Source: Deltaproteobacteria bacterium
GTDB lineage: Bacteria; Myxococcota_A; Polyangia; Haliangiales; Haliangiaceae
Reading direction: 5' to 3'
Length of the DNA: 64,000 bases
NCBI GenBank assembly: GCA_021413675.1
Contig: JAIOQA010000233.1
Location: forward strand, 57,265-121,264
Part shown: positions 19,230 through 28,473 of the stretch, one piece after another
How the letters are laid out: the number at the start of each line of letters is the position of its first letter
Numbering within the stretch: the stretch's first letter is position 1
Translations under genes and position numbers: made by a program
The notes under the pieces: generated by a model
Database searches by the model: none
Told to the model about the DNA's origin: nothing
The model's input: the letters and a program-made list of their open reading frames with translations, nothing else

Positions 19230-19396
19230 GCATCATCCTTGATCGCGCCGTGCGCCGGGAGCAAATGCAGGGCCCCGGAGATCCGCAAACCGCCTCGCAG
19301 CGCGCAGCGGTTGAACTGCACGATGGCCTCGCGCTCCCATGACTGCGTGGACTTCCACCTCGCGATTCGGCGATCTCACGCTTCGGCGGCGATCTA

Positions 19397-19447
19397 CTCC
19401 GGACATCAGTCCGCGTATATGCAGTACGCTGTGCGAGTTATCCGGAG
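19397..19447. promoter_or_regulatory. Divergent intergenic region with inverted repeat (candidate operator)
   Basis: The 282-nt space between the WYL gene and the DISARM operon (19230-19511) must hold two divergent promoters. Inside it CTCCGGA (19397-19403) and TCCGGAG (19441-19447) form 7-bp perfect arms with 37 nt between them. The span between the arms includes the AT-richer run GCGTATATGCAGTACGCTG, the most plausible -10 region for the rightward operon. Assignment as an operator for the WYL protein is inference. Confidence 0.35.
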
Positions 19448-19511
19448 GGAAGTGTGCCAGCGGGGGCGGCGACAACTCGATGACGAGTGCCATGGGCACG
19501 AGGCGGGGTGA

Positions 19512-21419
19512 GTGACAGCTACCAGCGCACCAGCGTGGGATACGAATCAGCGCGCGGTGATCGAGGCGGGAATCACCGAGAGGCAGCTTGTCTCAGCCGG
19601 ACCCGGCGAAGGAAAGACCGCGGTCGCATGCGCGCGGATTGCGCACCTCATCCGACAGGGGGTGGCCCCGACCCGGACGCTGCTCATCAGCTTCACCAGG
19701 ACGGCGGTCGCGGAACTTCGCGCGCGGATCGGCGACTACCTCGGTGACCCGCGTGCGGCCACCGAGGTGCAGCTCAGCACGATCGACTCACACGCATGGC
19801 AACTCCGGCAGGGTTTCGATGCGGTGACCGTGCCCAACGTGTTTGGTCAAGGAACCTACGAGGCATCGATCTCCTCGGTGACCGAACTCCTTCGCGCCCG
19901 CGACGTCTCGTTGCTCGACTACCTCGAGCGCTTCGAACACGTGCTGATCGATGAGGCCCAGGACATCGTCGGCGCGCGCGCTGACCTGATCTGGGCGCTG
20001 ACCCAGGCGCTGCCGACGAGCTGTGGGGTGACCGTCTTCGCGGATCCAGCCCAGGCCATCTATGGCTTCACTGCAGATGAGGCGGGCCATTCCTTCGATC
20101 TCGACCTCACGGAGCGGCTCACGTCCGAGGCAAAGCCGGCCTTCGTGGCGCGGCAACTCGGGACGCTGTACCGCGTGTCGACGCCAGCGATGCGCGCGCT
20201 GTTCGAGGGATGCCGCGAGATCACGCTCACGCCTCGCCCGGGTGCACAGCACCTGACCAAGCTGCAGCGCGCGATCGAGAGCAACGCCACCGAATCGCTC
20301 GGAACGCTGACACACGAGGAGCTCGCGGAGTGGTGCCGGAATGCACCGAGCGACATGCTGCTGCTCTTCCGTCACCGCGTCGATGCGCTGTGTGTCGCAT
20401 CGTACTGTGCGAAGCACGCCATCCCGCATCGGCTTCGGCTCTCCGGTGCCCCGACCATCGTCCACCCGTGGATCGGCGTGATGCTGTGGCGCGCCACCGG
20501 CAACCGCCTGCTTCGAACCCAGTGGAGCGAGCACTGGGCCGAGCGATGTCCGCCCGGCGTCGCTCGCGGGATGAACGTCGATTCGGCGTGGAAGCTCATC
20601 TATCACGCCGCTCGGGGCAGCGGCGCTGCCGAGTCGATCGACCTGGAGCGTCTGCGCGGCGTGCTCGCGCGCCCTCGCCCGCCGAGTGAGCTCTGCGTGC
20701 CCGACTGGGGCTGGAATGGGCCGACGCTCGGAACGATCCACGCGTCGAAGGGCCGCGAGGCACCGAGGGTGGCCCTGGTGGTGTTCGACGCCCCCGCGGC
20801 GCGCGAGGAGAGCGAGCCTGAGCCTAAGCGCAAGACCATCAGCGTCGCCGAGCGCAACGCCGAGCAGGAACAGTTGCGCCAGGAGGGCCGCGTCTTGTAC
20901 GTCGGGGCGACGCGCGCTCGCGACGCGTTGCTCGTCGCGCAAGGGCGAGGCTCCTCGGGGCAGGGGCTCCCTTCTGGCCGCACGGTGCGCTACACGTCGA
21001 AGCCCGGGCTCATGCAGTTCGAGGTCGGCCGCGAGGGCGATGTCGAGCGGTTCGAGCATCTGACGTGGCCCGGCGCCGAGGAGAACCAGGAGCGCCTCGT
21101 GCGCTGGTCGGCCGGTGGCGTCGAGCTCTACGGGCACGCGCACAAGGACTGGGGCTACCGGTTGCGGATGTTCGCGCGCGACGAGCAAGCGCCGGTCGGC
21201 CAGCTCGCGCATCAGGTCACCAACGACCGCAACCTCAAGTGGAGGAAGGGCACGATGCCGCGCGATCTGTCGGGCTTTCAGCTCGTCGGCGCGACGACCG
21301 TGGCGCTCCGCGACAGCGAGCGCAGTGCCGTGCCGGAGCCGTTCCGATCCAGCGGCTTCGCGTTGGCGCCTGTGGTGCGGGGCTTCGCGTTTCAACAGTT
21401 CGCCAAGAAGACGAGGTAG
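19512..21419 (+). CDS. UvrD/Rep-like superfamily 1 DNA helicase heading the DISARM operon
   Basis: 635 residues from GTG at 19512, with a purine-rich GAGGCGGGGTGA just upstream. SF1A helicase motifs are in order: Q-like DTNQRAVIEA, Walker A SAGPGEGKTA (GPGEGKT at 30-36), Ia LLISFTRTAVAELRAR, II VLIDEAQDIVGARAD, III GVTVFADPAQAIYGF, V-like TIHASKGREAPRVALVVFD and VI YVGATRARDALLVAQG. It is shorter than UvrD because the 2B insert is reduced, and it has an unassigned C-terminal tail of about 130 residues. The gap to drmA is 2 nt, so this is the first gene of the DISARM operon. It is not a standard DISARM gene; class 2 systems have drmE here. It probably unwinds or translocates on DNA; its role in defence is inferred only from position. 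Confidence 0.92.
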   Translation: MTATSAPAWDTNQRAVIEAGITERQLVSAGPGEGKTAVACARIAHLIRQGVAPTRTLLISFTRTAVAELRARIGDYLGDPRAATEVQLSTIDSHAWQLRQGFDAVTVPNVFGQGTYEASISSVTELLRARDVSLLDYLERFEHVLIDEAQDIVGARADLIWALTQALPTSCGVTVFADPAQAIYGFTADEAGHSFDLDLTERLTSEAKPAFVARQLGTLYRVSTPAMRALFEGCREITLTPRPGAQHLTKLQRAIESNATESLGTLTHEELAEWCRNAPSDMLLLFRHRVDALCVASYCAKHAIPHRLRLSGAPTIVHPWIGVMLWRATGNRLLRTQWSEHWAERCPPGVARGMNVDSAWKLIYHAARGSGAAESIDLERLRGVLARPRPPSELCVPDWGWNGPTLGTIHASKGREAPRVALVVFDAPAAREESEPEPKRKTISVAERNAEQEQLRQEGRVLYVGATRARDALLVAQGRGSSGQGLPSGRTVRYTSKPGLMQFEVGREGDVERFEHLTWPGAEENQERLVRWSAGGVELYGHAHKDWGYRLRMFARDEQAPVGQLAHQVTNDRNLKWRKGTMPRDLSGFQLVGATTVALRDSERSAVPEPFRSSGFALAPVVRGFAFQQFAKKTR

Positions 21420-21421
21420 CG

Positions 21422-24400
21422 ATGCAACCGGAGCAAGTCCGCGATCGAATCGTCGATCGCCTTCGTGTCGATCTCATCGGACCCGGCGCCAGCGACGAGC
21501 TCATCTCGGACCGGCCGACGGAACGATACACCACCGGGATTCTCTACCCTCGCGACGAGCAGAACTCGCCCGAGGATGATGACAACGGCGGCGGCGACGA
21601 TGACGAGGAGGTTGCCACCGTCGCCAAAGACGCGGCACCGATGTGGGCCGCGCGAAAGCCGGCAACGGCGGGCATGTCGTTCGCGCTCTCGTCGACCGAG
21701 CCGATCCCGAAGATCGTCTTGGTGATCCGCGCGGGTGTGTACGACCACGTGATGGCCGAGTCGCAGGCCAGCGGGGACGACTCCGATGGCGCGGGCAAGG
21801 GGCGATGGCAGCGGCGCGCGCTCGAGGCGGATATCCCCGTCGACGTCGTGCTTGGCGAGCAGCGGCTCTCGGACCCTCGCCTGCACGGGATGGGGATCTA
21901 CGTGCTCGCGGTGCTCCGCGACGGGCTGACGACGGTGACCGTCGCGCTGATCAACAATCAGACCAGCGGCGACTCCCGCGCCGAGTCCGAGGCCCACACG
22001 TTCTTCCAGGTCGAGCTGGTCGTGAAGCCAGTGCCGCCCACCCAGCTCGAGCCGCGCCCTGCCCGTGCGCTCCCGCTCGATGAAGACGGTCAAGTCGCGG
22101 CACTCATCTATCGAGATGCCGTCGAGTACGCCGTCGGCCACACGTGCTCGGCCACCGTGGACCTGGACCGCAACAACCGCCCGTCTGCGGTGCGAACGAT
22201 CTGGCTCCCGCTGGCCGTCGTCGCGGCAACGAGCGAACAGGGCGACGTGCAGTTTCGAGCGCTCCAGGGGCACCCGACCCTCTCGCCGCTGCGCGCAAGC
22301 TGGCTGGCGGACGCGTCCATCGCGGATCTGGTCGCCGGGCTCCGCCTGCTCGAAGACGCGTATCGAGCGTGGATCGTTGGCCAGCGGGCATTGGTGCCGG
22401 CGCTGGGCGAGCAGCATCAACCGCAGGCACGCAAGCAGATCGAGACCTGCACGACGGGAGCCGATCGCATTCGAGATGGCATCGCGCTGCTCGAGCGAGA
22501 CGAGCAGGTCAGATTGGCGTTTCAGCTCTCCAGCCGTGCGATGGCCACGCAGTACCGGTGGTCGCGCGGCACGGAGCTGATCTGGCGCCCGTTTCAGCTC
22601 GCGTTCCAGCTGCTCGCCCTCCCGAGTCTCGCGGATCGCGCCCACGCCGATCGCGATGTCATGGACCTCCTCTGGTTCCCCACCGGCGGCGGCAAGACCG
22701 AGGCGTATCTCGGGCTCACGGCATTCATCCTGATCCTGCGACGCCTGCGCGCCACCAAGGAAGAGGACGGTTCGGGTGTGGCCGTGCTCATGCGCTACAC
22801 GCTGCGGCTGCTCACGATCCAGCAGTTCCAGCGCGCTGCCGCGATGGTGCTCGCGTGCGAGCTGCTTCGGCGGGAATCGCGAACAGGACCAGCCTCCCGT
22901 GATCTCGGCCCCCGTGCGTTCTCGATCGGCCTGTGGGTCGGCCAGGCGGCAACTCCATCGACGATCAAGGAAGCCAAGCTGGTCCAGCCGGGTAGCCCGA
23001 GTACCTACGCGCAGGTGACGGAGTGCCCGGCCTGTCAGGGTCGACTTGCCTGGCAAGTCACGACGAAGTGCGTTGCGTCCTGCGACTCGCCGACCTGTGA
23101 GCTCGCCCGGACTGGCCGGGAGCTACCGATCTGGACCGTCGATGAGGACATCTACCGCGAGGCGCCGTCGCTGGTGATCGCGACGGTCGACAAGTTCGCG
23201 CAGATCGTTCGAAAGATGGACTCGGGCATCCTGTTCGGACGCGGGCCTAGCGCGCGGCGCGCACCGCCCGATCTCATCATCCAGGACGAGCTCCACCTCA
23301 TCTCGGGGCCTCTCGGGACCATGACCGGGTTGTACGAGACAGCGATCGATGCGCTGTGCGAGCGCGACGGCCGGCGGCCCAAGATCATCGGATCTACTGC
23401 GACCATCCGACGCGCCTCGGAGCAGGTACGCGCGCTCTTCAACCGATCGACGTTCCAGTTCCCGCCGCCGGGCATCGACGCGTCGAATTCGGGCTTCGCG
23501 GTCCGCGATTTGACGCGCCCGGGGCGGCTGTACCTCGGATTGACCACGGCGGGCCGGTCGGCCAAGTACGTGCTGCAAGCAGTCGCTGCATCCCTACTGC
23601 AGGCGGCGACGGACGCGGAGTTCACACCCGACGAACGCGACTGGTACTGGACGCTGGTCGCGTACTTCAACTCGCTGCGCGAGCTCGGTGGTGCGCTCGT
23701 CCTCCTGCAGGACGACGTCCCGGTCACGATCAAGAACATCGCCGCGCGCCGCAGCGAGGTCATTCGCGAGATCCAACCACCCAGCGAGCTCACGAGTCGC
23801 CGACGATCGATCGAGATCCGAGACATGCTCGATCAGCTGCGGCACCCTGCCGGCCATCCCGAGGCCGTCGATAGCCTCCTCGCCTCGAACATGATCTCGG
23901 TGGGCGTCGACATCCAGCGCCTCGGGCTCATGGTCGTGAACGCCCAGCCCAAGGGCATCTCCGAGTACATCCAGGCGACGAGTCGCGTCGGCCGCGGCGC
24001 GGTGCCCGGCCTGGTGTTGACGATCTACAACGCGAGCCGCGCGCGCGACCGGTCGCACTTCGAGACGTTTCCGACGTGGCACCGCACGCTCTACCGCGAG
24101 GTCGAGGCCACGAGCGTCACGCCCTTCGCCAGTCGTGCGCAGGACAAGGCGCTCCATGCCGTGCTCGTGGCGCTCGTGCGGCACCTCGTCCCGGGAATGG
24201 CGCAGCAGCCAGCGCTCGACGCAGCCAAGCGTGCGCTGGTGGAACGGCAGTGCGCAGTGATCGAGCAGCGCGCCCTCGCGGCCGATCGCCGCGAGGTCGC
24301 TGCGGTGACGAAGCTACTGAAGGAACGGCTCGATCAATGGGAACAGTGGTGGCAGCCAGGAGCCGAGTACTGGATGGACTTCGGCGGGAAGCGCACGCTC

Positions 24401-24568
24401 CTGATGTCGGCGGAGCAGTACGCGGCCAGAGAGGCTGAAGCGGGCGGCGCAGCCGGTGCCGGTGGAATTCAGCAGGCGCTGTGGCCAACGCCCAACTCGA
24501 TGCGCGAGGTGGAGCCGGGCACCCCGTTCGTGCTGATTCAGCGAGTTCGCGTGACGGAGGGAACCTGA
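21422..24568 (+). CDS. drmA: DrmA, DISARM core helicase
   Basis: 1048 residues from ATG at 21422; the frame is open further upstream, but that part overlaps the helicase gene. SF2 helicase motifs typical of DrmA: Walker A WFPTGGGKTEAYLG near residue 419, DEAH-like IIQDELHLISGP, SAT-like GSTATI, and the C-terminal block SNMISVGVDIQRLGLMVVNAQPKG, then QATSRVGRG. Between motifs I and II lies a four-Cys zinc-type segment (CPACQGRL and CVASCDSPTC). An acidic run DDDNGGGDDDEE is near residues 52-63. DrmA with DrmB forms the DISARM core that blocks incoming phage DNA. The stop overlaps the drmB start (TGATG). Identification is firm from the motifs and the following drmB and drmC. Confidence 0.95.
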   Translation: MQPEQVRDRIVDRLRVDLIGPGASDELISDRPTERYTTGILYPRDEQNSPEDDDNGGGDDDEEVATVAKDAAPMWAARKPATAGMSFALSSTEPIPKIVLVIRAGVYDHVMAESQASGDDSDGAGKGRWQRRALEADIPVDVVLGEQRLSDPRLHGMGIYVLAVLRDGLTTVTVALINNQTSGDSRAESEAHTFFQVELVVKPVPPTQLEPRPARALPLDEDGQVAALIYRDAVEYAVGHTCSATVDLDRNNRPSAVRTIWLPLAVVAATSEQGDVQFRALQGHPTLSPLRASWLADASIADLVAGLRLLEDAYRAWIVGQRALVPALGEQHQPQARKQIETCTTGADRIRDGIALLERDEQVRLAFQLSSRAMATQYRWSRGTELIWRPFQLAFQLLALPSLADRAHADRDVMDLLWFPTGGGKTEAYLGLTAFILILRRLRATKEEDGSGVAVLMRYTLRLLTIQQFQRAAAMVLACELLRRESRTGPASRDLGPRAFSIGLWVGQAATPSTIKEAKLVQPGSPSTYAQVTECPACQGRLAWQVTTKCVASCDSPTCELARTGRELPIWTVDEDIYREAPSLVIATVDKFAQIVRKMDSGILFGRGPSARRAPPDLIIQDELHLISGPLGTMTGLYETAIDALCERDGRRPKIIGSTATIRRASEQVRALFNRSTFQFPPPGIDASNSGFAVRDLTRPGRLYLGLTTAGRSAKYVLQAVAASLLQAATDAEFTPDERDWYWTLVAYFNSLRELGGALVLLQDDVPVTIKNIAARRSEVIREIQPPSELTSRRRSIEIRDMLDQLRHPAGHPEAVDSLLASNMISVGVDIQRLGLMVVNAQPKGISEYIQATSRVGRGAVPGLVLTIYNASRARDRSHFETFPTWHRTLYREVEATSVTPFASRAQDKALHAVLVALVRHLVPGMAQQPALDAAKRALVERQCAVIEQRALAADRREVAAVTKLLKERLDQWEQWWQPGAEYWMDFGGKRTLLMSAEQYAAREAEAGGAAGAGGIQQALWPTPNSMREVEPGTPFVLIQRVRVTEGT

Positions 24569-26400
24569 TGGGGCGAAACGAGCTAGGCGACATCCGCAGG
24601 AGCCAGGTGATCACCACCCACGGCCCCGGCGCGATCATCGACTTCCGCGCGGGTGGGGCTGGGGGTGCGGCGATCTCCGTCGTGTCGGGTGGGCTCGAAG
24701 CCTGGGATGAGCGCGCACGGCCAGCCGGCCTCCAGCATCCGCAGACCATCTTCGAACCTCGCCTCCAGAAGCAGCTCGAGGTCGACGGCTTTCGGTTGCC
24801 TCCGGTGGCCCCCCAGGTCGCCCCAGGTGCATACGCTCCATCGGCGGGCTCCCTGAGCGGAGTGCGCTTTCCGCAGTGGCTGCACTGTCCGCGCTGCCAC
24901 CTCCTTCGGCAGCCGAATGGCTGGCGCGAGGCTCCTGGTGATCCGGCGCTGTTCTGCGAACCGTGCAGCGGGGGGATGGCGGCGGCCGATCGCGTTCACG
25001 TGGTCCCGGTTCGATTCATCGTCGTCTGCCCGTTCGGACATCTCGACGAGTTCCCCTGGCACTCGTGGGTCAGGCATCGAGAAGGTTGCTCCCTTGGTGC
25101 GCTAGCGCTCGCTGGCAGCGCGACGGCCGGCCTTGCGGGCTACATTCTCTCCTGCAGGAACTGCGGTGCCTCCCGGTCGATGGAGGGATGCTTCGGCGAT
25201 GATGTCGCCGGCCAATGCCGCGGCAAGCGCCCGTGGCTGCCCGGCGATCACGAGGATTGCCCCGGGCGAGACGACCCGAACTCGCAGCCCCGCGTCACCC
25301 AGCGCGGCGCATCCAACCTCTACTTCTCGGTCGTGGAGTCGGCGCTCGACATTCCGCCGTGGAGTGACGCGCTGCAGGCGCGCCTGGTTCAGTTCTGGCC
25401 GACGCTTCTTCGCGCAGCGGATGCCCCGGCGCGAGGCCTGTTCGTCGACATGCTGGGGCTTCCGGCGCAACTCGCGATGACTCGCGAACGATTGATCGCC
25501 GAAATCGAAGCGCGCATCGAACGAATCCAAGCACCGCACCCGAACCTTCGGTGGGAGGAATACGAGCAGCTCACCAAGCATGAGCACGACTTCCAGACCA
25601 CCGAGTTCGAGGTGAGGCCGACGCCGCCGCCGCCCGAGCTCCGGCCCTGGGTCGATCAGGTCGTGCGAGTAACGCGGCTCCGCGAGGTCCGCGCGCTGCG
25701 CGGGTTCACGCGCGTCCTGCCGCCGACCGGGCCCGAGGATCCTCGGATCGCGCCAATCTCGGTCAAGGCGACGAACTGGCTACCGGCCATCGAAAACCGC
25801 GGAGAAGGCATCTTCCTGCGGCTGGACGCGACACGGCTGCGCCAATGGGAGACGTCGCCCGCGGTAGAGGCACGGGCCGCAACGATCAACGAAGCGTTCG
25901 GCGCCGAATGGCGCCGCCGCGGTGGGGAGGGCGCGCCGCCGAGGACCATCCGGCCTCGGTTCCTGCTCGTGCACACGCTGGCCCATGCCTTGATCCGCCA
26001 GCTCTCTCTCGACTGCGGCTACTCCAGCGCGTCGTTGCGCGAGCGGATCTACGCCGACGTGGACAGCTTCGAAATGGCCGGGCTGCTGATCTTCACGGCG
26101 TCGCCTGACGCCGATGGGACTCTCGGCGGGCTCGTGCGCCAGGGCGAGCCGGCGATGCTGGCGCAGATCGTCGATCAGGCGCTGCGAAACATGAGCTGGT
26201 GCTCGTCAGACCCACTGTGCATCGAGGGCGTCCACACGATCACCGACTCGCTCAGCGGCGCCGCCTGCCACTGTTGTCTACTGGGCGCGGAGACCTCCTG
26301 CGAGGAGTTCAATCGACTGCTCGATCGGGCGCTCCTCATCGGAACGCCCCACGAACCTGCGCTGGGATACTTCACGGACTACCTCACCTCCGAGGTCTAG
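24568..26400 (+). CDS. drmB: DrmB, DISARM core DUF1998 protein
   Basis: 610 residues starting MGRNELGDIRRSQVITTHGPGAIIDF, the characteristic DrmB opening. Cys pairs that could bind zinc are CPRC (LHCPRCHLLRQ) and CEPCSGG near residues 110-135, plus CRNCGAS later. The C-terminal DUF1998 domain has HTLAHALIRQLSLDCGYSSASLRERIY and ends in an ACHCCLLGAETSC cluster. ATG at 24568 overlaps the drmA stop. DrmB forms a complex with DrmA in DISARM and is needed for DNA engagement. Length is the family norm. The next gene, drmC, begins 4 nt after the stop, so the three core genes are one transcriptional unit. Confidence 0.95.
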   Translation: MGRNELGDIRRSQVITTHGPGAIIDFRAGGAGGAAISVVSGGLEAWDERARPAGLQHPQTIFEPRLQKQLEVDGFRLPPVAPQVAPGAYAPSAGSLSGVRFPQWLHCPRCHLLRQPNGWREAPGDPALFCEPCSGGMAAADRVHVVPVRFIVVCPFGHLDEFPWHSWVRHREGCSLGALALAGSATAGLAGYILSCRNCGASRSMEGCFGDDVAGQCRGKRPWLPGDHEDCPGRDDPNSQPRVTQRGASNLYFSVVESALDIPPWSDALQARLVQFWPTLLRAADAPARGLFVDMLGLPAQLAMTRERLIAEIEARIERIQAPHPNLRWEEYEQLTKHEHDFQTTEFEVRPTPPPPELRPWVDQVVRVTRLREVRALRGFTRVLPPTGPEDPRIAPISVKATNWLPAIENRGEGIFLRLDATRLRQWETSPAVEARAATINEAFGAEWRRRGGEGAPPRTIRPRFLLVHTLAHALIRQLSLDCGYSSASLRERIYADVDSFEMAGLLIFTASPDADGTLGGLVRQGEPAMLAQIVDQALRNMSWCSSDPLCIEGVHTITDSLSGAACHCCLLGAETSCEEFNRLLDRALLIGTPHEPALGYFTDYLTSEV

Positions 26401-26404
26401 CTCG

Positions 26405-27112
26405 ATGGCCTTGTCCCGGACCCTGGTGGAGCTGAGCGGCCTTCTGGAAGGGCGCGCAGGCGTCGACCTGTTCGCGCCGGGTGCCCGCGAGCGCGTGCGC
26501 CAGCAGCCGGAAGCGGCCGCCATACTTCCTCGGCTCCAGCCCATCGCGACATCGCCGGAAGCCGCGATGGTGACGATCCTGCAAGCGCTCGCGATCCAGC
26601 GATCGGAGGCGGACGCGCACCGGGCGGACCTGGAGCTGGTCGCCACACTTCCGGTAGGCGCACCCGGCCTCGCTCGACCTACCAATCAGGTCATCCGCGA
26701 GATGCTCAGGTCACCCCGGTCGAGCGTGACGATCGCCGGCTATGAGATCTCGAACGACGAGGTCATCCAGCGACTGATCGCGCTCGCACGCGATGGCGTC
26801 GATGTGACCTTCATCTGCGATCGCACTCGCCGCAGCTCGGATGCTATCCGCGCGCTTTGGCCAGCCGATCTGCGTCCCGCAACCCTCTACGAAGATCAAG
26901 AACGCGACGACGCACTTCCGTACGCATCGATGCACTCGAAGACCCTGCTCGTCGACCAGCGCGATCTCTTGATCACCTCCGCGAACTTCACACTCCACGG
27001 CCTGCACGCGAACATCGAGCTTGGCATCCGCGTGCAAGGCGCGATCGCTGCCGAGGTCGGCAAGATCGTCGCCCACCTCATCTGGTCCGGCACCTTGGTG
27101 CGTGTGCCATGA
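26405..27112 (+). CDS. drmC: DrmC, phospholipase-D-family DISARM protein
   Basis: 235 residues with one PLD-type catalytic motif, HSKTLLVDQRDLLITSANFT, near residues 177-196 (H-x-K, D, SxNFT). One motif per chain implies a dimeric active site, as in other single-HKD nucleases. The N-terminal third is helical (LVELSGLLEGRAGVDLF); the middle reads REMLRSPRSSVTIAGYEIS, the usual entry to a PLD domain. DrmC is the third DISARM core gene; in the studied Bacillus system it is dispensable for defence. The stop overlaps the next gene's ATG (ATGA), tying it to the GTPase pair that follows. Confidence 0.93.
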   Translation: MALSRTLVELSGLLEGRAGVDLFAPGARERVRQQPEAAAILPRLQPIATSPEAAMVTILQALAIQRSEADAHRADLELVATLPVGAPGLARPTNQVIREMLRSPRSSVTIAGYEISNDEVIQRLIALARDGVDVTFICDRTRRSSDAIRALWPADLRPATLYEDQERDDALPYASMHSKTLLVDQRDLLITSANFTLHGLHANIELGIRVQGAIAAEVGKIVAHLIWSGTLVRVP

Positions 27113-28473
27113 GCGCGAGCTGCGCGCCGTTGAACGAGCCGTCGCTTCACGTGCTGTACCGCGATGTGCTGCGAAACGCGATCGCCGCTGCCGCGCCGGA
27201 CGAGCTGGCGCGCCTCGAGCTGAGCAGCACCAAGGACGGGCCCTCGCTCGACCTACCGCTCTACACCCTCGGCGTCGCTGGCGTCGGCAAGAGCACGTTG
27301 CTCAACACGATGCTGTCCGACTGGATGCCCCTCCTTCCGCAGGGCGGGCTGGGCTCATTCACGGCGTGCCCGATCCGGGTCGTCTACGCGAGCGAGCCGT
27401 ACCTCGCCATTCGCCGAACCCCATGCGACGCCGTGGCGGAACTCGTCGGATCCCTCTCGCATCCACAGCCCATCGCCCGAGCGCTTCAACAGGCGAGGTT
27501 GCTGGTCCAGGGCAGCCAGTTCGGAGCGGCGCCGGCCAGGTACCTGGTCGAAGTCCTTCGCGATGCGATGGCCGGTCGCATTTCGCCATCTACGTTGACG
27601 CAGGACCGAGGTCGCGTGAGTCTCCTCGTGAGCATCCTCACCGAGGACCGTCGCGACTGGATGGTCGTGCGCGCGGGCACCCATCTTCCTGAGCTTCGCC
27701 ACGAGCTCGAGCACAACGCTGCAGGATTTCTTTCACCGTTGGTGACCGACATCGAGCTGGGCTGGGCTGCCCCATGCCTTGCGACAGGCGTTCAGCTCGT
27801 CGATCTGCCGGGACTTGGCGTCGCGCACGACCTGCAGCAAGCGCAGAGCACGAGGCATCTCGCGGACGCGCGCGCGTGCCTCGTGGTCGTCGACCGCTCG
27901 GGCCTCACGGAGGTCATCGCCAGCGCTTTGCGGCCGCTCTTGATGCGCCTGATCGGCGGACCAGACACGGAGTGGAGCCATCTCTTCGTCGCGGTCACTC
28001 AGCTCGACCAGATCGCGCGCGAGCTCCGCGCGAGCACGCCGAAGGAGGCGCGCCGTTCGTGGCAGGCCTACTTCGACGACCTCGGAACCTCCGCTCGCGC
28101 GCTCCTTCGGGGGCAGTTCACCCAGACGCTCGCGACCGTTGGCCTCGGCGGCGAGGATCAGCGCGCGCGTCGAGAGGGCAGCGCCCGGTTGCTTCGTGTC
28201 CGGCACGTCGCGCCACTGGAGCATCGGCGTCGGTTCCACAATGACCCGACCGATCCGCCAGTGGCGACAGATCTCGCCGGACCGGGCATCACCGCGCTCC
28301 GCGAGCATATCGCTGACATCGGGACCGCATGGACCCAGCGCGTCCGAGGCGAGCTGCATCAGCTCGTCAGGGGCCACGCCGGTGTCCGCGCGCGTCTCGG
28401 TCACAACCTGGGCCCCGTCGAACGAATCCTTGATCCCGCCCTCACTCCAGGACGAAGCCATGACCCTCGATGA
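27109..28473 (+). CDS. Dynamin-like GTPase A of a DISARM-embedded pair
   Basis: 454 residues from ATG at 27109; an upstream extension of the frame overlaps drmC and is rejected. GTPase motifs: G1 GVAGVGKST at 55-63, G2 region after LLPQGGLGSFT, G3 DLPGLG near 231, and a G4-like VAVTQLD (TQxD for TKxD). The spacing and the LPxGGxGxxT segment after the P-loop are those of dynamin-family GTPases. The helical C-terminal region is short and the last 60 residues are basic, with no membrane segment. The stop lies inside the next gene (14-nt overlap), which encodes a second, longer GTPase with the same motif pattern; the pair may form a hetero-oligomer. The function in DISARM is not described as far as I know. 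Confidence 0.85.
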   Translation: MSASCAPLNEPSLHVLYRDVLRNAIAAAAPDELARLELSSTKDGPSLDLPLYTLGVAGVGKSTLLNTMLSDWMPLLPQGGLGSFTACPIRVVYASEPYLAIRRTPCDAVAELVGSLSHPQPIARALQQARLLVQGSQFGAAPARYLVEVLRDAMAGRISPSTLTQDRGRVSLLVSILTEDRRDWMVVRAGTHLPELRHELEHNAAGFLSPLVTDIELGWAAPCLATGVQLVDLPGLGVAHDLQQAQSTRHLADARACLVVVDRSGLTEVIASALRPLLMRLIGGPDTEWSHLFVAVTQLDQIARELRASTPKEARRSWQAYFDDLGTSARALLRGQFTQTLATVGLGGEDQRARREGSARLLRVRHVAPLEHRRRFHNDPTDPPVATDLAGPGITALREHIADIGTAWTQRVRGELHQLVRGHAGVRARLGHNLGPVERILDPALTPGRSHDPR

